Below are positions 34,155 through 43,039 of a DNA stretch of 49,392 nt, one piece after another; positions within the stretch are counted from its first letter, which is position 1, and each line of letters starts with the position of its first letter. The notes beneath the pieces were generated by a model that worked only from the letters and a program-made list of their open reading frames with translations, did not search any database and was not told the origin of the DNA. The position numbers were made by a program, and so were the translations under genes. Source of the stretch: an uncultured Burkholderiales bacterium (GTDB lineage: Bacteria > Pseudomonadota > Gammaproteobacteria > Burkholderiales > Burkholderiaceae_C); contig CAIJQQ010000047.1 of NCBI GenBank assembly GCA_903822825.1, positions 1 through 49,392 of the forward strand. The letters are read 5' to 3'.

Positions 34155-35054
34155 TCAATGCCTCGCTGACACCACAATCCCGCCCACAATCAGCGAAAAC
34201 GCCGCCACGTGGTACAGGTGCGGCAACTCGCCCAAGAACGCGGCCGACAGCACCGCCGCAAACAGCGGCGTGAGGTTTGCAAAAAACCCCGCCACCGCCG
34301 GGCCCGCCTGCTGGATGCCCAGGCCCCAGCAGCGGTAGGCCAGCACGGCTGGGCCCACGGCCACAAAGGCCAGCGTGGCGATCAGCGGCCAGCCCCACAC
34401 AATGTGCGCGTCCGTGAAGGTCCATTCCAGTCCGGCAAACAGGCCTGACCAAGCCAAACCGAACACCACCTGCCCCAGCAAAAAGGCTGCCCAATCGCTT
34501 CGGATGGCTTCGGGCTCGTCTCGGCGTGTGAGCAGCCAGCTGTAGAAAGACCAGCAGGCCGTGGCCAGCAGGATGTACATGTCGCCCGACACCAGCCGCA
34601 CGGCCATCAGTTCAGCCCATTGGCCGCGCGAGAGCACCACGAGCACGCCACCGATGGACAGCAAGGCACCTACCAGTTGCATGCGCCGCACCGGGGCTTT
34701 GAAAAACAGGGCGCCGATGACCAGCATCCAGAATGGCCCGCTGGCCGCGACCAGCGTCACGTTCAGCGGCGTGGAGGTTTGCAGCGCCAGGTATTGCAGC
34801 GCGTTGTAGCAGCCCACGCCGAGCAGGCTGAGCAGTGCGAAGCGTCTCCAGTGCGACCACAGGCCGCTGCCGGGGCGCAGCACTCTCCAGGCGAGCGGCA
34901 ACAAAATGAACAGCGCCACGAACCAGCGTAAAAAGTTGAGCGTGATCGGAGGGACCAGGTCGGTGACCAGGCGGCCAACCACGGCGTTGCCTGCCCACAT
35001 GAGCGGCGGCACCGTCAGCAGCAAGGCGGTCACAGGGGAGAGTTTTTGAGACAT
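34155..35054 (-). CDS. EamA/DMT family transporter
   Basis: A 299-aa ten-helix membrane protein of two EamA repeats. Repeat 1 includes MWAGNAVVGRLVTDLVPPITLNFLRW and NALQYLALQTSTPLNVTLVAASGPFWMLV. Repeat 2 ends AAFLGELPHLYHVAAFSLIVGGIVVSARH. It is a probable metabolite exporter of unknown substrate and is not closely similar to the EamA protein at 27521. It converges with the Crp gene (88-nt gap without a clear terminator) and is divergent from the quinone oxidoreductase. Confidence 0.92.
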   Translation of the reverse strand: MSQKLSPVTALLLTVPPLMWAGNAVVGRLVTDLVPPITLNFLRWFVALFILLPLAWRVLRPGSGLWSHWRRFALLSLLGVGCYNALQYLALQTSTPLNVTLVAASGPFWMLVIGALFFKAPVRRMQLVGALLSIGGVLVVLSRGQWAELMAVRLVSGDMYILLATACWSFYSWLLTRRDEPEAIRSDWAAFLLGQVVFGLAWSGLFAGLEWTFTDAHIVWGWPLIATLAFVAVGPAVLAYRCWGLGIQQAGPAVAGFFANLTPLFAAVLSAAFLGELPHLYHVAAFSLIVGGIVVSARH

Positions 35055-35175
35055 GAGGCACTTTAGCTGCCCTCGGGTTTTCCCGCTGTCGCGCAGCTGT
35101 CCTTCGGGTTCGCTGGACCATGGATTTCATGGCAAAGTCACGCATCGTTGCCCTTCACCCTTTCAGGAGAACTCC

Positions 35176-36159
35176 ATGAGCCTTGCAGTCCAGATTGACC
35201 AACACGGTGGTCCCGAAGTCATGAAATTGGTCGATGTGACCGTAGGCGAACCCGGCCCCGGCGAGATCCGCATCCGCCACAAGGCCATTGGCCTGAACTT
35301 CATCGACGTGTACCAGCGCAGCGGCCTGTACCAGTTGCCCATGCCGCTCAAGATGGGCATGGAAGCTTCGGGTGTGGTTGAAGCCGTGGGCGATGGTGTC
35401 ACGCACCTCAAAGTGGGCGACCGCGCAGCCTATGCCAGCCAGCCGCCTGGCAGCTATTGTGAAGTGCGCGTCATGCCCGCCAAGTGCGTGTGCAAGCTGC
35501 CCGATGCGATCTCCTTCGAGACGGGCGCGGCCATGATGCTCAAGGGCCTGACCGCGCAGTATTTGCTCAAGCGCACGCTGCCCCAAGGTGGTCTCAAGGC
35601 CGGTGACTTTGTTCTGTTCCATGCAGCAGCGGGTGGTGTGGGCCTGATCGCTTGCCAGTGGGCCAAGGCGCTTGGCCTGCGCCTGATTGGCACGGCAGGC
35701 AGCGACGCCAAGTGTGCGCTGGCGCTGGCCAACGGTGCCGAGTTTTGCATCAACTATTCGACCGATGACTTCCAGGCCAAGGTCAAAGAGATCACAGGCG
35801 GCAAGGGCGTCAAAGTGGTTTATGACTCGGTGGGCAAAGACACTTGGGACAAGTCGCTTGACTGCCTGGCCCCGTTTGGCCTGATGGCCAGTTTTGGCAA
35901 CGCTTCGGGCCCTGTGGCCCCATTTGCACCGGGCATCCTCGGCCCCAAGGGCTCGGTCTATGTGACCCGCCAGACCCTGTTCAGCCACATCACCACGCGC
36001 GAGAGCACGCAAGAGATGGCCGATGATCTGTTCGAGGCGGTGACGAGCGGCAAGGTCACCATCCACATTGACCAAACTTTTCCATTGGCCAACGTTCAGG
36101 ATGCGCACATTGCGCTGGAAGCGCGCAAGACCACGGGTTGCACCATCATCACTTTGTGA
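35176..36159 (+). CDS. NADPH:quinone oxidoreductase (zinc-independent MDR family)
   Basis: A 327-aa medium-chain dehydrogenase of the QOR group. It has GLNFIDVYQRSGLYQLPMPLKMGMEASG (quinone oxidoreductase signature), the Rossmann loop HAAAGGVGLIACQWAKALG, YDSVGKDTWDKSLDCL and a C-terminal TTGCTIITL. It lacks the zinc-binding cysteine block of alcohol dehydrogenases. CAGGAG precedes the ATG at 35176 by about 8 nt. The frame upstream is not coding. Followed by the REP-like cluster. Confidence 0.94.
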   Translation: MSLAVQIDQHGGPEVMKLVDVTVGEPGPGEIRIRHKAIGLNFIDVYQRSGLYQLPMPLKMGMEASGVVEAVGDGVTHLKVGDRAAYASQPPGSYCEVRVMPAKCVCKLPDAISFETGAAMMLKGLTAQYLLKRTLPQGGLKAGDFVLFHAAAGGVGLIACQWAKALGLRLIGTAGSDAKCALALANGAEFCINYSTDDFQAKVKEITGGKGVKVVYDSVGKDTWDKSLDCLAPFGLMASFGNASGPVAPFAPGILGPKGSVYVTRQTLFSHITTRESTQEMADDLFEAVTSGKVTIHIDQTFPLANVQDAHIALEARKTTGCTIITL

Positions 36160-36190
36160 TATTTTAGGGTCGCGGTGTGTGGCGGCGCTC

Positions 36191-36396
36191 TGCATGAGCG
36201 GCGCCCAGTTTTGTAGGAGCGGCGCCCAGTTTTGTAGGAGCGGCGCCCTCGCCGCGATAAAGCCGTTGCGGTCCCCAAGTCATCGCCCCGAGGGCGGGGC
36301 TCCTACAAAAGGCAGGTTTTCTGTAGGAGCGGCGCCCTCGCCGCGATAAAGCCGTCGCAGTCCCAAGTGATCGCCCCGAGGGCGGGGCTCCTACAA
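36191..36396. repeat. REP-like inverted repeat cluster
   Basis: The head TGTAGGAGCGGCGCCC occurs three times (36212, 36232, 36322), with a fourth decayed copy near 36196. Two copies continue as TCGCCGCGATAAAGCCG and are each followed by an inverted arm ATCGCCCCGAGGGCGGGGCT running on to CCTACAA (36282-36307 and 36370-36396). The result is two full hairpin pairs plus two partial heads arranged head to tail. Such palindromes with TGTAGGAGC ends are a known REP type in Pseudomonas, Xanthomonas and Comamonadaceae, mobilised by RAYT transposases elsewhere in the genome. The cluster sits between convergent genes. Confidence 0.85.
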
Positions 36397-36408
36397 GGCC
36401 GGAGGGTG

Positions 36409-37557
36409 TCAAGCCGCCAGCTTGGCCTTGGGCGCGAGGGTATCGAGCGCATCGCTCAATTGCTGCAGGGTGCGCGGCACCTGGTGCCATTTGTCCAGGC
36501 CGAACAGTCCCATGCGGAAAGTGCTGAAGTCTGCAGGTTCGTCACACTGCAACGGTACGCCAGCGGCCGTTTGCAGACCCAGGGCCAAGAACTTCTTGCT
36601 GCTCTGGATCTCGGGGTCTGTGGTGTAGCTGACCACCACGCCAGGAGCTTCAAAACCGGATGCTGCCACGCTGGGGAAGCCGTGTTCCAACAGCAAAGAG
36701 CGCACCGCACGGCCCAGTGCCACTTGCTCCTCACGCACTTTGGCATAGCCGTAGGCCTCGGTCTCGAGCATGGTTTCTTGCAGGCGCTGCAAGGCGTCGG
36801 TGGGCAAGGTGGTGTGGTACATGTGGGCACCACTTTCGTAGGTTTCCATGACCTGCAGCCACTTTTTGAGGTCCATCGCAAAAGTGGTGCTGGTGGTGCT
36901 GTCAATGGCTTTGCGGGCGCGCTCGCTCAGCATGACCATCGCGCAGCAAGGTGAGCTGCTCCAGCCTTTTTGGGGGGCGCTGATCAGCACATCCACACCC
37001 GTGGCTTTCATGTCCACCCACATGGCGCCCGAGGCAATGCAGTCCAGCACAAACAAGCCGCCCACAGCGTGAACCGCATCGGACACGGCTTTGAGGTAGT
37101 CGTCGGGCAAGATCATGCCGGCCGAGGTTTCAACGTGCGGTGCAAACACCAGCGCAGGTTTTTCGGCGGCAATGGCGGCTTTGACTTCTTCGATCGGGGC
37201 AGGTGCCCAAGCCGCTTGGGGGCCAGCAGAAATACGGCGGGCCTTGAGCACGCTGTGGCTCTTGGGGATCTGGCCCATGTCAAAAATTTGCGTCCAGCGG
37301 TAGCTGAACCAGCCGTTGCGGATCACCATGACATGTTGGTTGGTGGCGAACTGGCGTGCCACAGACTCCATGCCAAAGGTGCCACTGCCGGGGACCAAAG
37401 CGACCGAGTGGGCACCGTAGACGCTTTTGAGCATGCGCGAAATGTCGGTCATCACGCCACCAAAGCGCTTGGACATGTGGTTCAGGGCGCGGTCGGTGTA
37501 GACCACCGAAAATTCGAGCAGACCATCGGGGTCAATGTGGGGCAGCAAGCCGGGCAT
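36409..37557 (-). CDS. Class V aminotransferase (alanine/serine-glyoxylate type)
   Basis: A 382-aa PLP enzyme. It has ALVPGSGTFGMESVARQF (cofactor phosphate region), FAPHVETSAGMILPDDYL, the Asp of LDCIASGAMWVDM, and Lys197 in SAPQKGWSSSP as the Schiff-base lysine. It is related to alanine-glyoxylate, serine-glyoxylate and 2-aminoethylphosphonate transaminases. The exact substrate cannot be set from sequence. It lies 88 nt after lspA on the same strand. Confidence 0.9.
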   Translation of the reverse strand: MPGLLPHIDPDGLLEFSVVYTDRALNHMSKRFGGVMTDISRMLKSVYGAHSVALVPGSGTFGMESVARQFATNQHVMVIRNGWFSYRWTQIFDMGQIPKSHSVLKARRISAGPQAAWAPAPIEEVKAAIAAEKPALVFAPHVETSAGMILPDDYLKAVSDAVHAVGGLFVLDCIASGAMWVDMKATGVDVLISAPQKGWSSSPCCAMVMLSERARKAIDSTTSTTFAMDLKKWLQVMETYESGAHMYHTTLPTDALQRLQETMLETEAYGYAKVREEQVALGRAVRSLLLEHGFPSVAASGFEAPGVVVSYTTDPEIQSSKKFLALGLQTAAGVPLQCDEPADFSTFRMGLFGLDKWHQVPRTLQQLSDALDTLAPKAKLAA

Positions 37558-37645
37558 GGGATGTCTCCGTATTTTGAGTCAGGGGCGAGAGCATAACCGA
37601 GATCACGGTTTTGAGGGTTGTGGCCTCAGGCAGGGGCTTGTGAGG

Positions 37646-38179
37646 TCAGCGACCGCGCCGGACTCTCAACAGTTCGTCCAGGATCAGCAGGCCTGCACCC
37701 AAGGTGATGGCGCAGTCGGCCACGTTGAAGGCAGGGAAGTGGCCGCCGTGGAAGATGCCGTCCATAAAGGCCCAGTGGAAGTCGAGGAAGTCGACCACGT
37801 AGCCGTGCAGCAGGCGGTCAATCACATTGCCCACCGCGCCGCCCAGGATGCAGCTGACGGCCGCACAAAACAGGCGCTGGCTCGCGTGTGAGCGCAGCAG
37901 CCAGACCATGACGAGCGCAGCCACAATGCCCAAGCCGGTGAAGAACCAGCGTTGCCAGCCGCCCGCGTCGGACAAGAAGGAGAACGCCGCACCCAGGTTG
38001 TGCACCCGCACCAGGTTGAAGTACGAGGTGATGGGCAGGCCCTCGCCGTACTGGAAGCTGCCCAGAATCAGCACCTTGGTGAACTGGTCGATCACCATGA
38101 TCAGCGTGGCGATGCCCAGCCACAGCAGCCAGCCGCTGCCGGAGCCGCCGACCGCGCGAGCGCCTTTGCCCTTGGCCAT
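37646..38179 (-). CDS. lspA: Lipoprotein signal peptidase (signal peptidase II)
   Basis: A 177-aa four-helix inner-membrane aspartic protease that cuts prolipoprotein signal peptides. It shows [34 protein letters not shown] (catalytic Asp130) and [11 protein letters not shown] (catalytic Asp155). The ATG at 38179 is 5 nt past the ileS stop. The longer upstream frame lies within ileS. Confidence 0.97.
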   Translation of the reverse strand: MAKGKGARAVGGSGSGWLLWLGIATLIMVIDQFTKVLILGSFQYGEGLPITSYFNLVRVHNLGAAFSFLSDAGGWQRWFFTGLGIVAALVMVWLLRSHASQRLFCAAVSCILGGAVGNVIDRLLHGYVVDFLDFHWAFMDGIFHGGHFPAFNVADCAITLGAGLLILDELLRVRRGR

Positions 38180-38184
38180 GGCGA

Positions 38185-41073
38185 TCAGGCCACGGAGCGG
38201 GTTTCGCCCGCGCCATAAAGGTTGCTGGTGCAGCGGCCGCAAAGTGTCGGGTGCGCGGCGTCGTGGCCCACGTCGTCGCTGTAATGCCAGCAGCGTTCGC
38301 ATTTGGTGGCTTGGCTGACGTTTACCGTCACCCTCAGGCCGTTTCCTGGTGCATGCTTGACCGTGACCTTGGAGGTGATGAAGACGAATTTCAGATCGTC
38401 ACCCAATGAAGCCAGTTCTTCGTACACCAACAGGGAATCGCTCTCGATGATCAGCTCTGCCTGCAACGATGCGCCGACTAGCCCCTCAGCACGCTTTTCT
38501 TCGATTTTCTTGTTGGCAATGTTGCGTACATCAATGATGTCTTTCCACTTGGCCAGCAAAGCCTCATCGGCCTGCCCCAGATCGCTGAAGGTCTCAAAGA
38601 AGATGGACTCGGAGTCGCCAAAGGTGCTCCAGGCTTCCTCTGCTGTGAACGACAGGAACGGCGCCATCCAGCGCAGCATGGCGTGGGTGATGCGCCACAA
38701 AGCCGTTTGCGCACTGCGGCGCGCCAGGCTCTTTGGGGCGGTGGTGTAGAGGCGGTCCTTGAGCACGTCCAAATAGAACGCGCCCAGGTCTTCGGAGCAA
38801 TAGACCTGCAGCTTGCTGACCACGGGGTGGAACTCGTACACGTCAAAGTGGGCGCGGATGTCGGCTTGCAGTTGCGCGGCGCGGGCCAGGGCATAGCGGT
38901 CGATTTCCAGCAGCTCGCTGTCGGCCACGGCGTCTGTCGCCGGGTCGAAGTCGCTCACGTTGGCCATCAAAAAGCGCAGCGTGTTGCGGATGCGGCGGTA
39001 GCTGTCCACCACGCGGGCGAGGATCTTGTCGTCGATGTTCAGGTCGCCCGAGTAGTCTGTGCTGGCCACCCACAGGCGCACGATCTCGGCCCCCATCTTG
39101 GAGGTGATGGTCTGGGGCTCGACCGTGTTGCCCAGCGACTTGCTCATCTTGCGGCCTTGGCCGTCGGTGGCAAAGCCGTGGGTCAAGAGGCCTTTGTAGG
39201 GGGCGCGGCCGTAAAGGGCGCAGCCCAGCAAGAGCGAAGAGTGGAACCATCCGCGGTGTTGGTCGTGGCCTTCGAGGTACAAATCGGCCTCAGGGCCTTG
39301 GCTGTGGAAGGGCTCGCGGTTGTAAGCGCCTTTATGGCTGCCGCGCAGCACATGCTGGAAGGTCGAGCCAGAGTCGAACCAGACTTCCAGGATGTCGGTG
39401 CTCTTGGTGTAGCTGGGGGCGTCGGCTGCGCCCAAAATTTCTTCCACCGTGACGCGGCTCCAGGCTTCGATGCCGCCTTTTTCAACGATGTCAGCGGCTT
39501 GGTCCAGGATGGCCATGGTGCGCGGGTGCAGCTCGCCGCTGTCCTTGTGCAAAAAGAAAGGCACGGGCACGCCCCAAGAGCGCTGGCGCGAGATGCACCA
39601 GTCGGGCCGGTTCGCGATCATGTCGCGCAGGCGGGTTTTGCCGTTTTCAGGGTAAAAACTGGTTTCGCCGATGGCGTCGAGTGCCAACTGCCGCAGGGAC
39701 TTGGGCGCTTTGTCTTGGGTGAAGACGCCCTCGCCCTCGTCCATGCGCACAAACCACTGTGCGGCGGCGCGGTAGATGACAGGCGTTTTGTGGCGCCAGC
39801 AGTGCGGGTAGCTGTGGGTGATTTCCACGGTGGCCATGAGGCGGTCGCTCTGGGCCAGCACCTCGATCACGCGGGCACAGGCTTTCCAGATGTGTTGGCC
39901 GCCAAAGAAGGGCAGTTCGGGGGCGTACACGCCATTGCCCTGCACCGGGTTCAGGATGTCGTCGTATTGGAGGCCGTTGGCGATGCAGGAGTTGAAGTCG
40001 TCCACGCCGTAAGCAGGCGACGAGTGCACGATGCCTGTGCCATCGGTGGCGGTCACGTACTCGGCCAGGTACAGCGGCGATGGGCGGCGGTAGCTGTATT
40101 GGCCGCCTTCTTCGGCGGTCACGGTGTCGTGCAAGGGGTGACGGAACACCAGACCTCGCAGTTTCTCGCCGACAGCGGTGGCGATCACGGTGCCTTGCAG
40201 TTGGTAGCGTTCTAGGCATTTCTCGACCAGGCTGGCGGCCAGCAGCAGCACGCCGCGGGGCGTGTCGACCAGGGCGTATTCCAGCTCGGGGTGGGCGTTG
40301 AGCGCCTGGTTGGCGGGAATGGTCCAAGCGGTGGTGGTCCAGATGACGGCAAAGGCCTTTTTGCTGCCCTCGCCAGGCAGATTGGGCAGGCCAAAGGCGG
40401 CGGCCAGCGCGGCGCTGTCATCGGCTTCAAAGGCCACGTCCAGCGTGTCGCTCTTTTTGTCGGCGTATTCGATCTCGAACTCGGCCAAGGACGAGCCGCA
40501 GTCAAAGCACCAGTAAACAGGCTTGAGGCCCCGGTACACAAAGCCGCGTTCGATCACGCGTTTGAAGGCGCGGATTTCACCGGCTTCGTTGGCGAAGTCC
40601 ATGGTGCGGTAAGGGCGCTCCCAGTCGCCCAGCACGCCCAGGCGCTTGAAGTCTTCGCGCTGCTGGCCAATTTGTTCAGTGGCAAAGGCGCGGCTCTTGG
40701 CCTGCATGTCGTCGCGGCTCAGGTTGCGGCCGTGCAGTTTCTCGATGGCGTTTTCGATCGGCAGGCCGTGGCAGTCCCAGCCAGGGATGTATTGCGCGTC
40801 AAAGCCAGCGAGCTGCTTGGACTTGACGATCATGTCCTTGAGCACTTTGTTGAGTGCGTGGCCGATGTGCAGTTTGCCGTTGGCATAAGGCGGGCCGTCG
40901 TGCAGCACGAACAGCGTGGCGCCTTGACGGGCAGCACGCAGTTTTTTGTACAGGTCGCCTTCGTTCCAGTCCTTCACCCAGCCCGGCTCGCGCTTGGGCA
41001 GGTCGCCACGCATCGGGAACGGGGTGTCCATCATGTTGATGCGGGTGTCGGGATTGGGGTCTTTGTCGGTCAT
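38185..41073 (-). CDS. ileS: Isoleucyl-tRNA synthetase
   Basis: A 962-aa class I synthetase of bacterial type. HIGH is at residues 69-72 ([11 protein letters not shown]) and KMSKS at 642-646. The editing domain is between them (segment [20 protein letters not shown]), and a C-terminal zinc-binding block [13 protein letters not shown] ends in CGRC. It charges tRNA-Ile. It is part of the ribF-ileS-lspA operon, the standard order in many proteobacteria. Confidence 0.98.
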   Translation of the reverse strand: MTDKDPNPDTRINMMDTPFPMRGDLPKREPGWVKDWNEGDLYKKLRAARQGATLFVLHDGPPYANGKLHIGHALNKVLKDMIVKSKQLAGFDAQYIPGWDCHGLPIENAIEKLHGRNLSRDDMQAKSRAFATEQIGQQREDFKRLGVLGDWERPYRTMDFANEAGEIRAFKRVIERGFVYRGLKPVYWCFDCGSSLAEFEIEYADKKSDTLDVAFEADDSAALAAAFGLPNLPGEGSKKAFAVIWTTTAWTIPANQALNAHPELEYALVDTPRGVLLLAASLVEKCLERYQLQGTVIATAVGEKLRGLVFRHPLHDTVTAEEGGQYSYRRPSPLYLAEYVTATDGTGIVHSSPAYGVDDFNSCIANGLQYDDILNPVQGNGVYAPELPFFGGQHIWKACARVIEVLAQSDRLMATVEITHSYPHCWRHKTPVIYRAAAQWFVRMDEGEGVFTQDKAPKSLRQLALDAIGETSFYPENGKTRLRDMIANRPDWCISRQRSWGVPVPFFLHKDSGELHPRTMAILDQAADIVEKGGIEAWSRVTVEEILGAADAPSYTKSTDILEVWFDSGSTFQHVLRGSHKGAYNREPFHSQGPEADLYLEGHDQHRGWFHSSLLLGCALYGRAPYKGLLTHGFATDGQGRKMSKSLGNTVEPQTITSKMGAEIVRLWVASTDYSGDLNIDDKILARVVDSYRRIRNTLRFLMANVSDFDPATDAVADSELLEIDRYALARAAQLQADIRAHFDVYEFHPVVSKLQVYCSEDLGAFYLDVLKDRLYTTAPKSLARRSAQTALWRITHAMLRWMAPFLSFTAEEAWSTFGDSESIFFETFSDLGQADEALLAKWKDIIDVRNIANKKIEEKRAEGLVGASLQAELIIESDSLLVYEELASLGDDLKFVFITSKVTVKHAPGNGLRVTVNVSQATKCERCWHYSDDVGHDAAHPTLCGRCTSNLYGAGETRSVA

Positions 41074-41093
41074 GGTGCTTCAGGTCGAGAGGG

Positions 41094-41183
41094 CTTCGAC
41101 AAGCTCAGTCCGAGCGGCGGGCCGTTCGGAGAGAAAGGGGGGAGGGGCAGGCCGTTTTTTCGTTCGCCCTGAGCCTGTCGAGG
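41094..41183. repeat. REP-like element, TTCGACA...CTCAG family
   Basis: The left arm CTTCGACAAGCTCAGTCCGA (41094-41113) and right arm CGTTCGCCCTGAGCCTGTCG (41161-41180) are imperfect inverted copies around a 47-nt centre. The ends TTCGACA(A/G)(G/C)CTCAG are a dispersed repeat found in many betaproteobacterial genomes. It lies in the ribF-ileS intercistronic gap, inside an operon, so it is transcribed. Confidence 0.78.
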
Positions 41184-41206
41184 GGCAGCAAACGAGGGCC
41201 AGAGCG

Positions 41207-42244
41207 TCAAATTCGGTCGCGGGTGGTTTGGCGGTGGGTCTCGCTGTGGCGCGAAGCAAACCACGCGTGCGCGTCGTCACAGTCCTGGGCGATGCCTTTT
41301 GTCAGGGCGTCCAGACCGTTGTATTTGAGCTCGTCGTGTAGTTTGTGCAGCAGATCCACACGGATGATTTTACCGTAGCCCCCCTCTGCCCCCAGATGGG
41401 CGGGCCAGTCGAAGGCATGGGTCTCGAGCAACACACGCCCGCCGTTGACGTCATTCGGGTCCAGCGAGGGGCGAATGCCCAGATTGGCCACGCCCCGCAG
41501 GGGCTGGATGGTCAGGCCGTGCACTTGCACCACAAAGATGCCGCTGGCGGCGGGTTTCCAGTGCGAAAAACGCAAATTCAGGGTGCGAAAGCCGTCGCCC
41601 GCGCCTGCGGCCGTCGCCGCCAACTCGCGCCCGAGCTTGCGTCCGTGCACCACATGGCCGCTGATGCTGTAGGGGCGGCCCAGCAGGGCCTGCACCGCTG
41701 GCAGATCGCCTTTGGCCAGTGCATCGCGCACAGCCGAACTGGACACGCGCAGGCCGCGCACCTCGTAGCTGTTCATGCGGGCCACGTCAAAGCCCAAGCG
41801 CTGGCCCGCGGCGTCGAGCATGGCGTAGTCGCCTGCGCGTTGGGCCCCAAAGCGGAAATCGTCACCGACCTGTACGTAGCGCACGCCCAGGCCGTGCACC
41901 AACACCTGCTCAATGAAGTCTTGGGGAGACTGGCTCGCCAGCCGCGCGTCAAAAGGCACCACCACCACCTGGTCGACCCCGCAGCGCTCGAGCTCCTGCA
42001 GTTTGTCGCGCAAAGTGGCAATGCGGGCCGGGGCCAGTGCAGGCTGGTTCAGGGCCTTGGCGAAGTAGTCGCGGGGGTGGGGTTCGAAGGTCATCACGCA
42101 GCTTGACACGCCCCGGTGAGCCGCCTCGCTGCGCAAGAGCGCCAGCATGGCCTGGTGGCCTCGGTGCACACCATCGAAGTTGCCAATGGTCAAGGCGCAT
42201 GCGGGGGCCAGCTCTGGGTGGTGAAAACCGCGAAAAATCTTCAT
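41207..42244 (-). CDS. ribF: Bifunctional riboflavin kinase / FAD synthetase
   Basis: A 345-aa enzyme that makes FMN and then FAD. The N-terminal FAD synthetase domain has TIGNFDGVHRGHQAML, EPHPRDYF and SSSAVRDALAKGD. The C-terminal kinase domain has GRPYSISGHVVHGRKLGRELAAT and GVANLGIRPSLDPN, followed by the LLETHAFDW segment. It is first in the ribF-ileS-lspA operon and divergent from the HNH gene, with a 171-nt gap. Confidence 0.96.
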   Translation of the reverse strand: MKIFRGFHHPELAPACALTIGNFDGVHRGHQAMLALLRSEAAHRGVSSCVMTFEPHPRDYFAKALNQPALAPARIATLRDKLQELERCGVDQVVVVPFDARLASQSPQDFIEQVLVHGLGVRYVQVGDDFRFGAQRAGDYAMLDAAGQRLGFDVARMNSYEVRGLRVSSSAVRDALAKGDLPAVQALLGRPYSISGHVVHGRKLGRELAATAAGAGDGFRTLNLRFSHWKPAASGIFVVQVHGLTIQPLRGVANLGIRPSLDPNDVNGGRVLLETHAFDWPAHLGAEGGYGKIIRVDLLHKLHDELKYNGLDALTKGIAQDCDDAHAWFASRHSETHRQTTRDRI

Positions 42245-42415
42245 GTCGGACGGGTGCTCAGATGGGGGTAACGGCGGGAGGCGTCATGGTGCTGCCGTCA
42301 ATTGAGGTTATATTGTGACTGACCCCGGACGGGACACTTGGCGCAAAACGCGATCGGCCCGACCTGGCTCACGGTTTCGTGACAACGGTTCAGTGACTGT
42401 CGACAGGAGGCGCTT

Positions 42416-42973
42416 GTGAAGGTTCTCAAACTCTCGGCTCAGGGCTTGCCCCAATCCTGGATTTCTCTGGAGCAGGCGGTGTTGCATTACGCCGCAGACG
42501 AAGTGCGCTGGGAGGTAGGGCAGGAAGTGGCCGTTTTTCATGGTGGCCACAACGCCCTCACGGGTGAGCAGTCTGTCATCACTGTCAACAGCATCATTGG
42601 CACCAAGGGAATGCCCGGCATCAACCCGTTTGACCTTCAACCCAGCCTCACAAACAGCAAACTTTTTGTGCGTGACCGCAATGTTTGCGCTTACTGTGGC
42701 GATCTCTTGCATGAGTCCGAACTCACCCGGGAGCACATCATTCCTGTTGCCCAGCGAGGGCAAAACCACTGGATGAATGTGGTCACGGCTTGCAAAAGTT
42801 GCAACCACCGAAAGAGCAACCGCACCCCCGAGCAGGCCGGCATGCCCTTGCTCTACACGCCTTATATCCCCAGCCTTTGGGAAGACTTCATTTTGCGCAA
42901 TCGCCGCATACTGAGCGATCAAATGGAATTTTTGATTGCCCATGTGCCCAAAACTTCACGTTTGTTGCTGTGA
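42416..42973 (+). CDS. HNH endonuclease family protein
   Basis: A 185-aa protein starting with GTG, with a perfect AGGAGG 5 nt upstream. The C-terminal half holds an HNH fold with a structural zinc site: CAYCG (Cys91, Cys94) and CKSCNHRK (Cys126, Cys129, His131), around REHIIPVAQRGQNHWMNVV. Glu106-His107 and Asn121 are candidate active-site residues. The N-terminal 80 residues form a separate domain that I do not recognise. Stand-alone HNH proteins of this build are common in beta- and gammaproteobacteria, and their role (repair, defence or mobile) is unknown. No methylase or phage gene is nearby. Confidence 0.88.
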   Translation: MKVLKLSAQGLPQSWISLEQAVLHYAADEVRWEVGQEVAVFHGGHNALTGEQSVITVNSIIGTKGMPGINPFDLQPSLTNSKLFVRDRNVCAYCGDLLHESELTREHIIPVAQRGQNHWMNVVTACKSCNHRKSNRTPEQAGMPLLYTPYIPSLWEDFILRNRRILSDQMEFLIAHVPKTSRLLL

Positions 42974-42995
42974 TCGGTTGACGAGCTTGAGTGCA

Positions 42996-43027
42996 AACAA
43001 CAGGGCCCCAAAGGGCCCTGTTGTTTT
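42996..43027. terminator. Bidirectional terminator between HNH and acyl-CoA dehydrogenase genes
   Basis: Thirteen-bp stem AACAACAGGGCCC / GGGCCCTGTTGTT with a 4-nt loop (CAAA), followed by TT on the plus strand. It sits between two convergent stops (42973 and 43040) and can serve both. Confidence 0.85.
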
Positions 43028-43039
43028 GGGCAAGGCAAC

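Noticed and set aside
36164..36490. Open frames running through the repeat cluster (both strands)
   Set aside because: They arise from the repeated TGTAGGAGC units, have Arg/Ser/Gly-rich repeats and no ribosome site.
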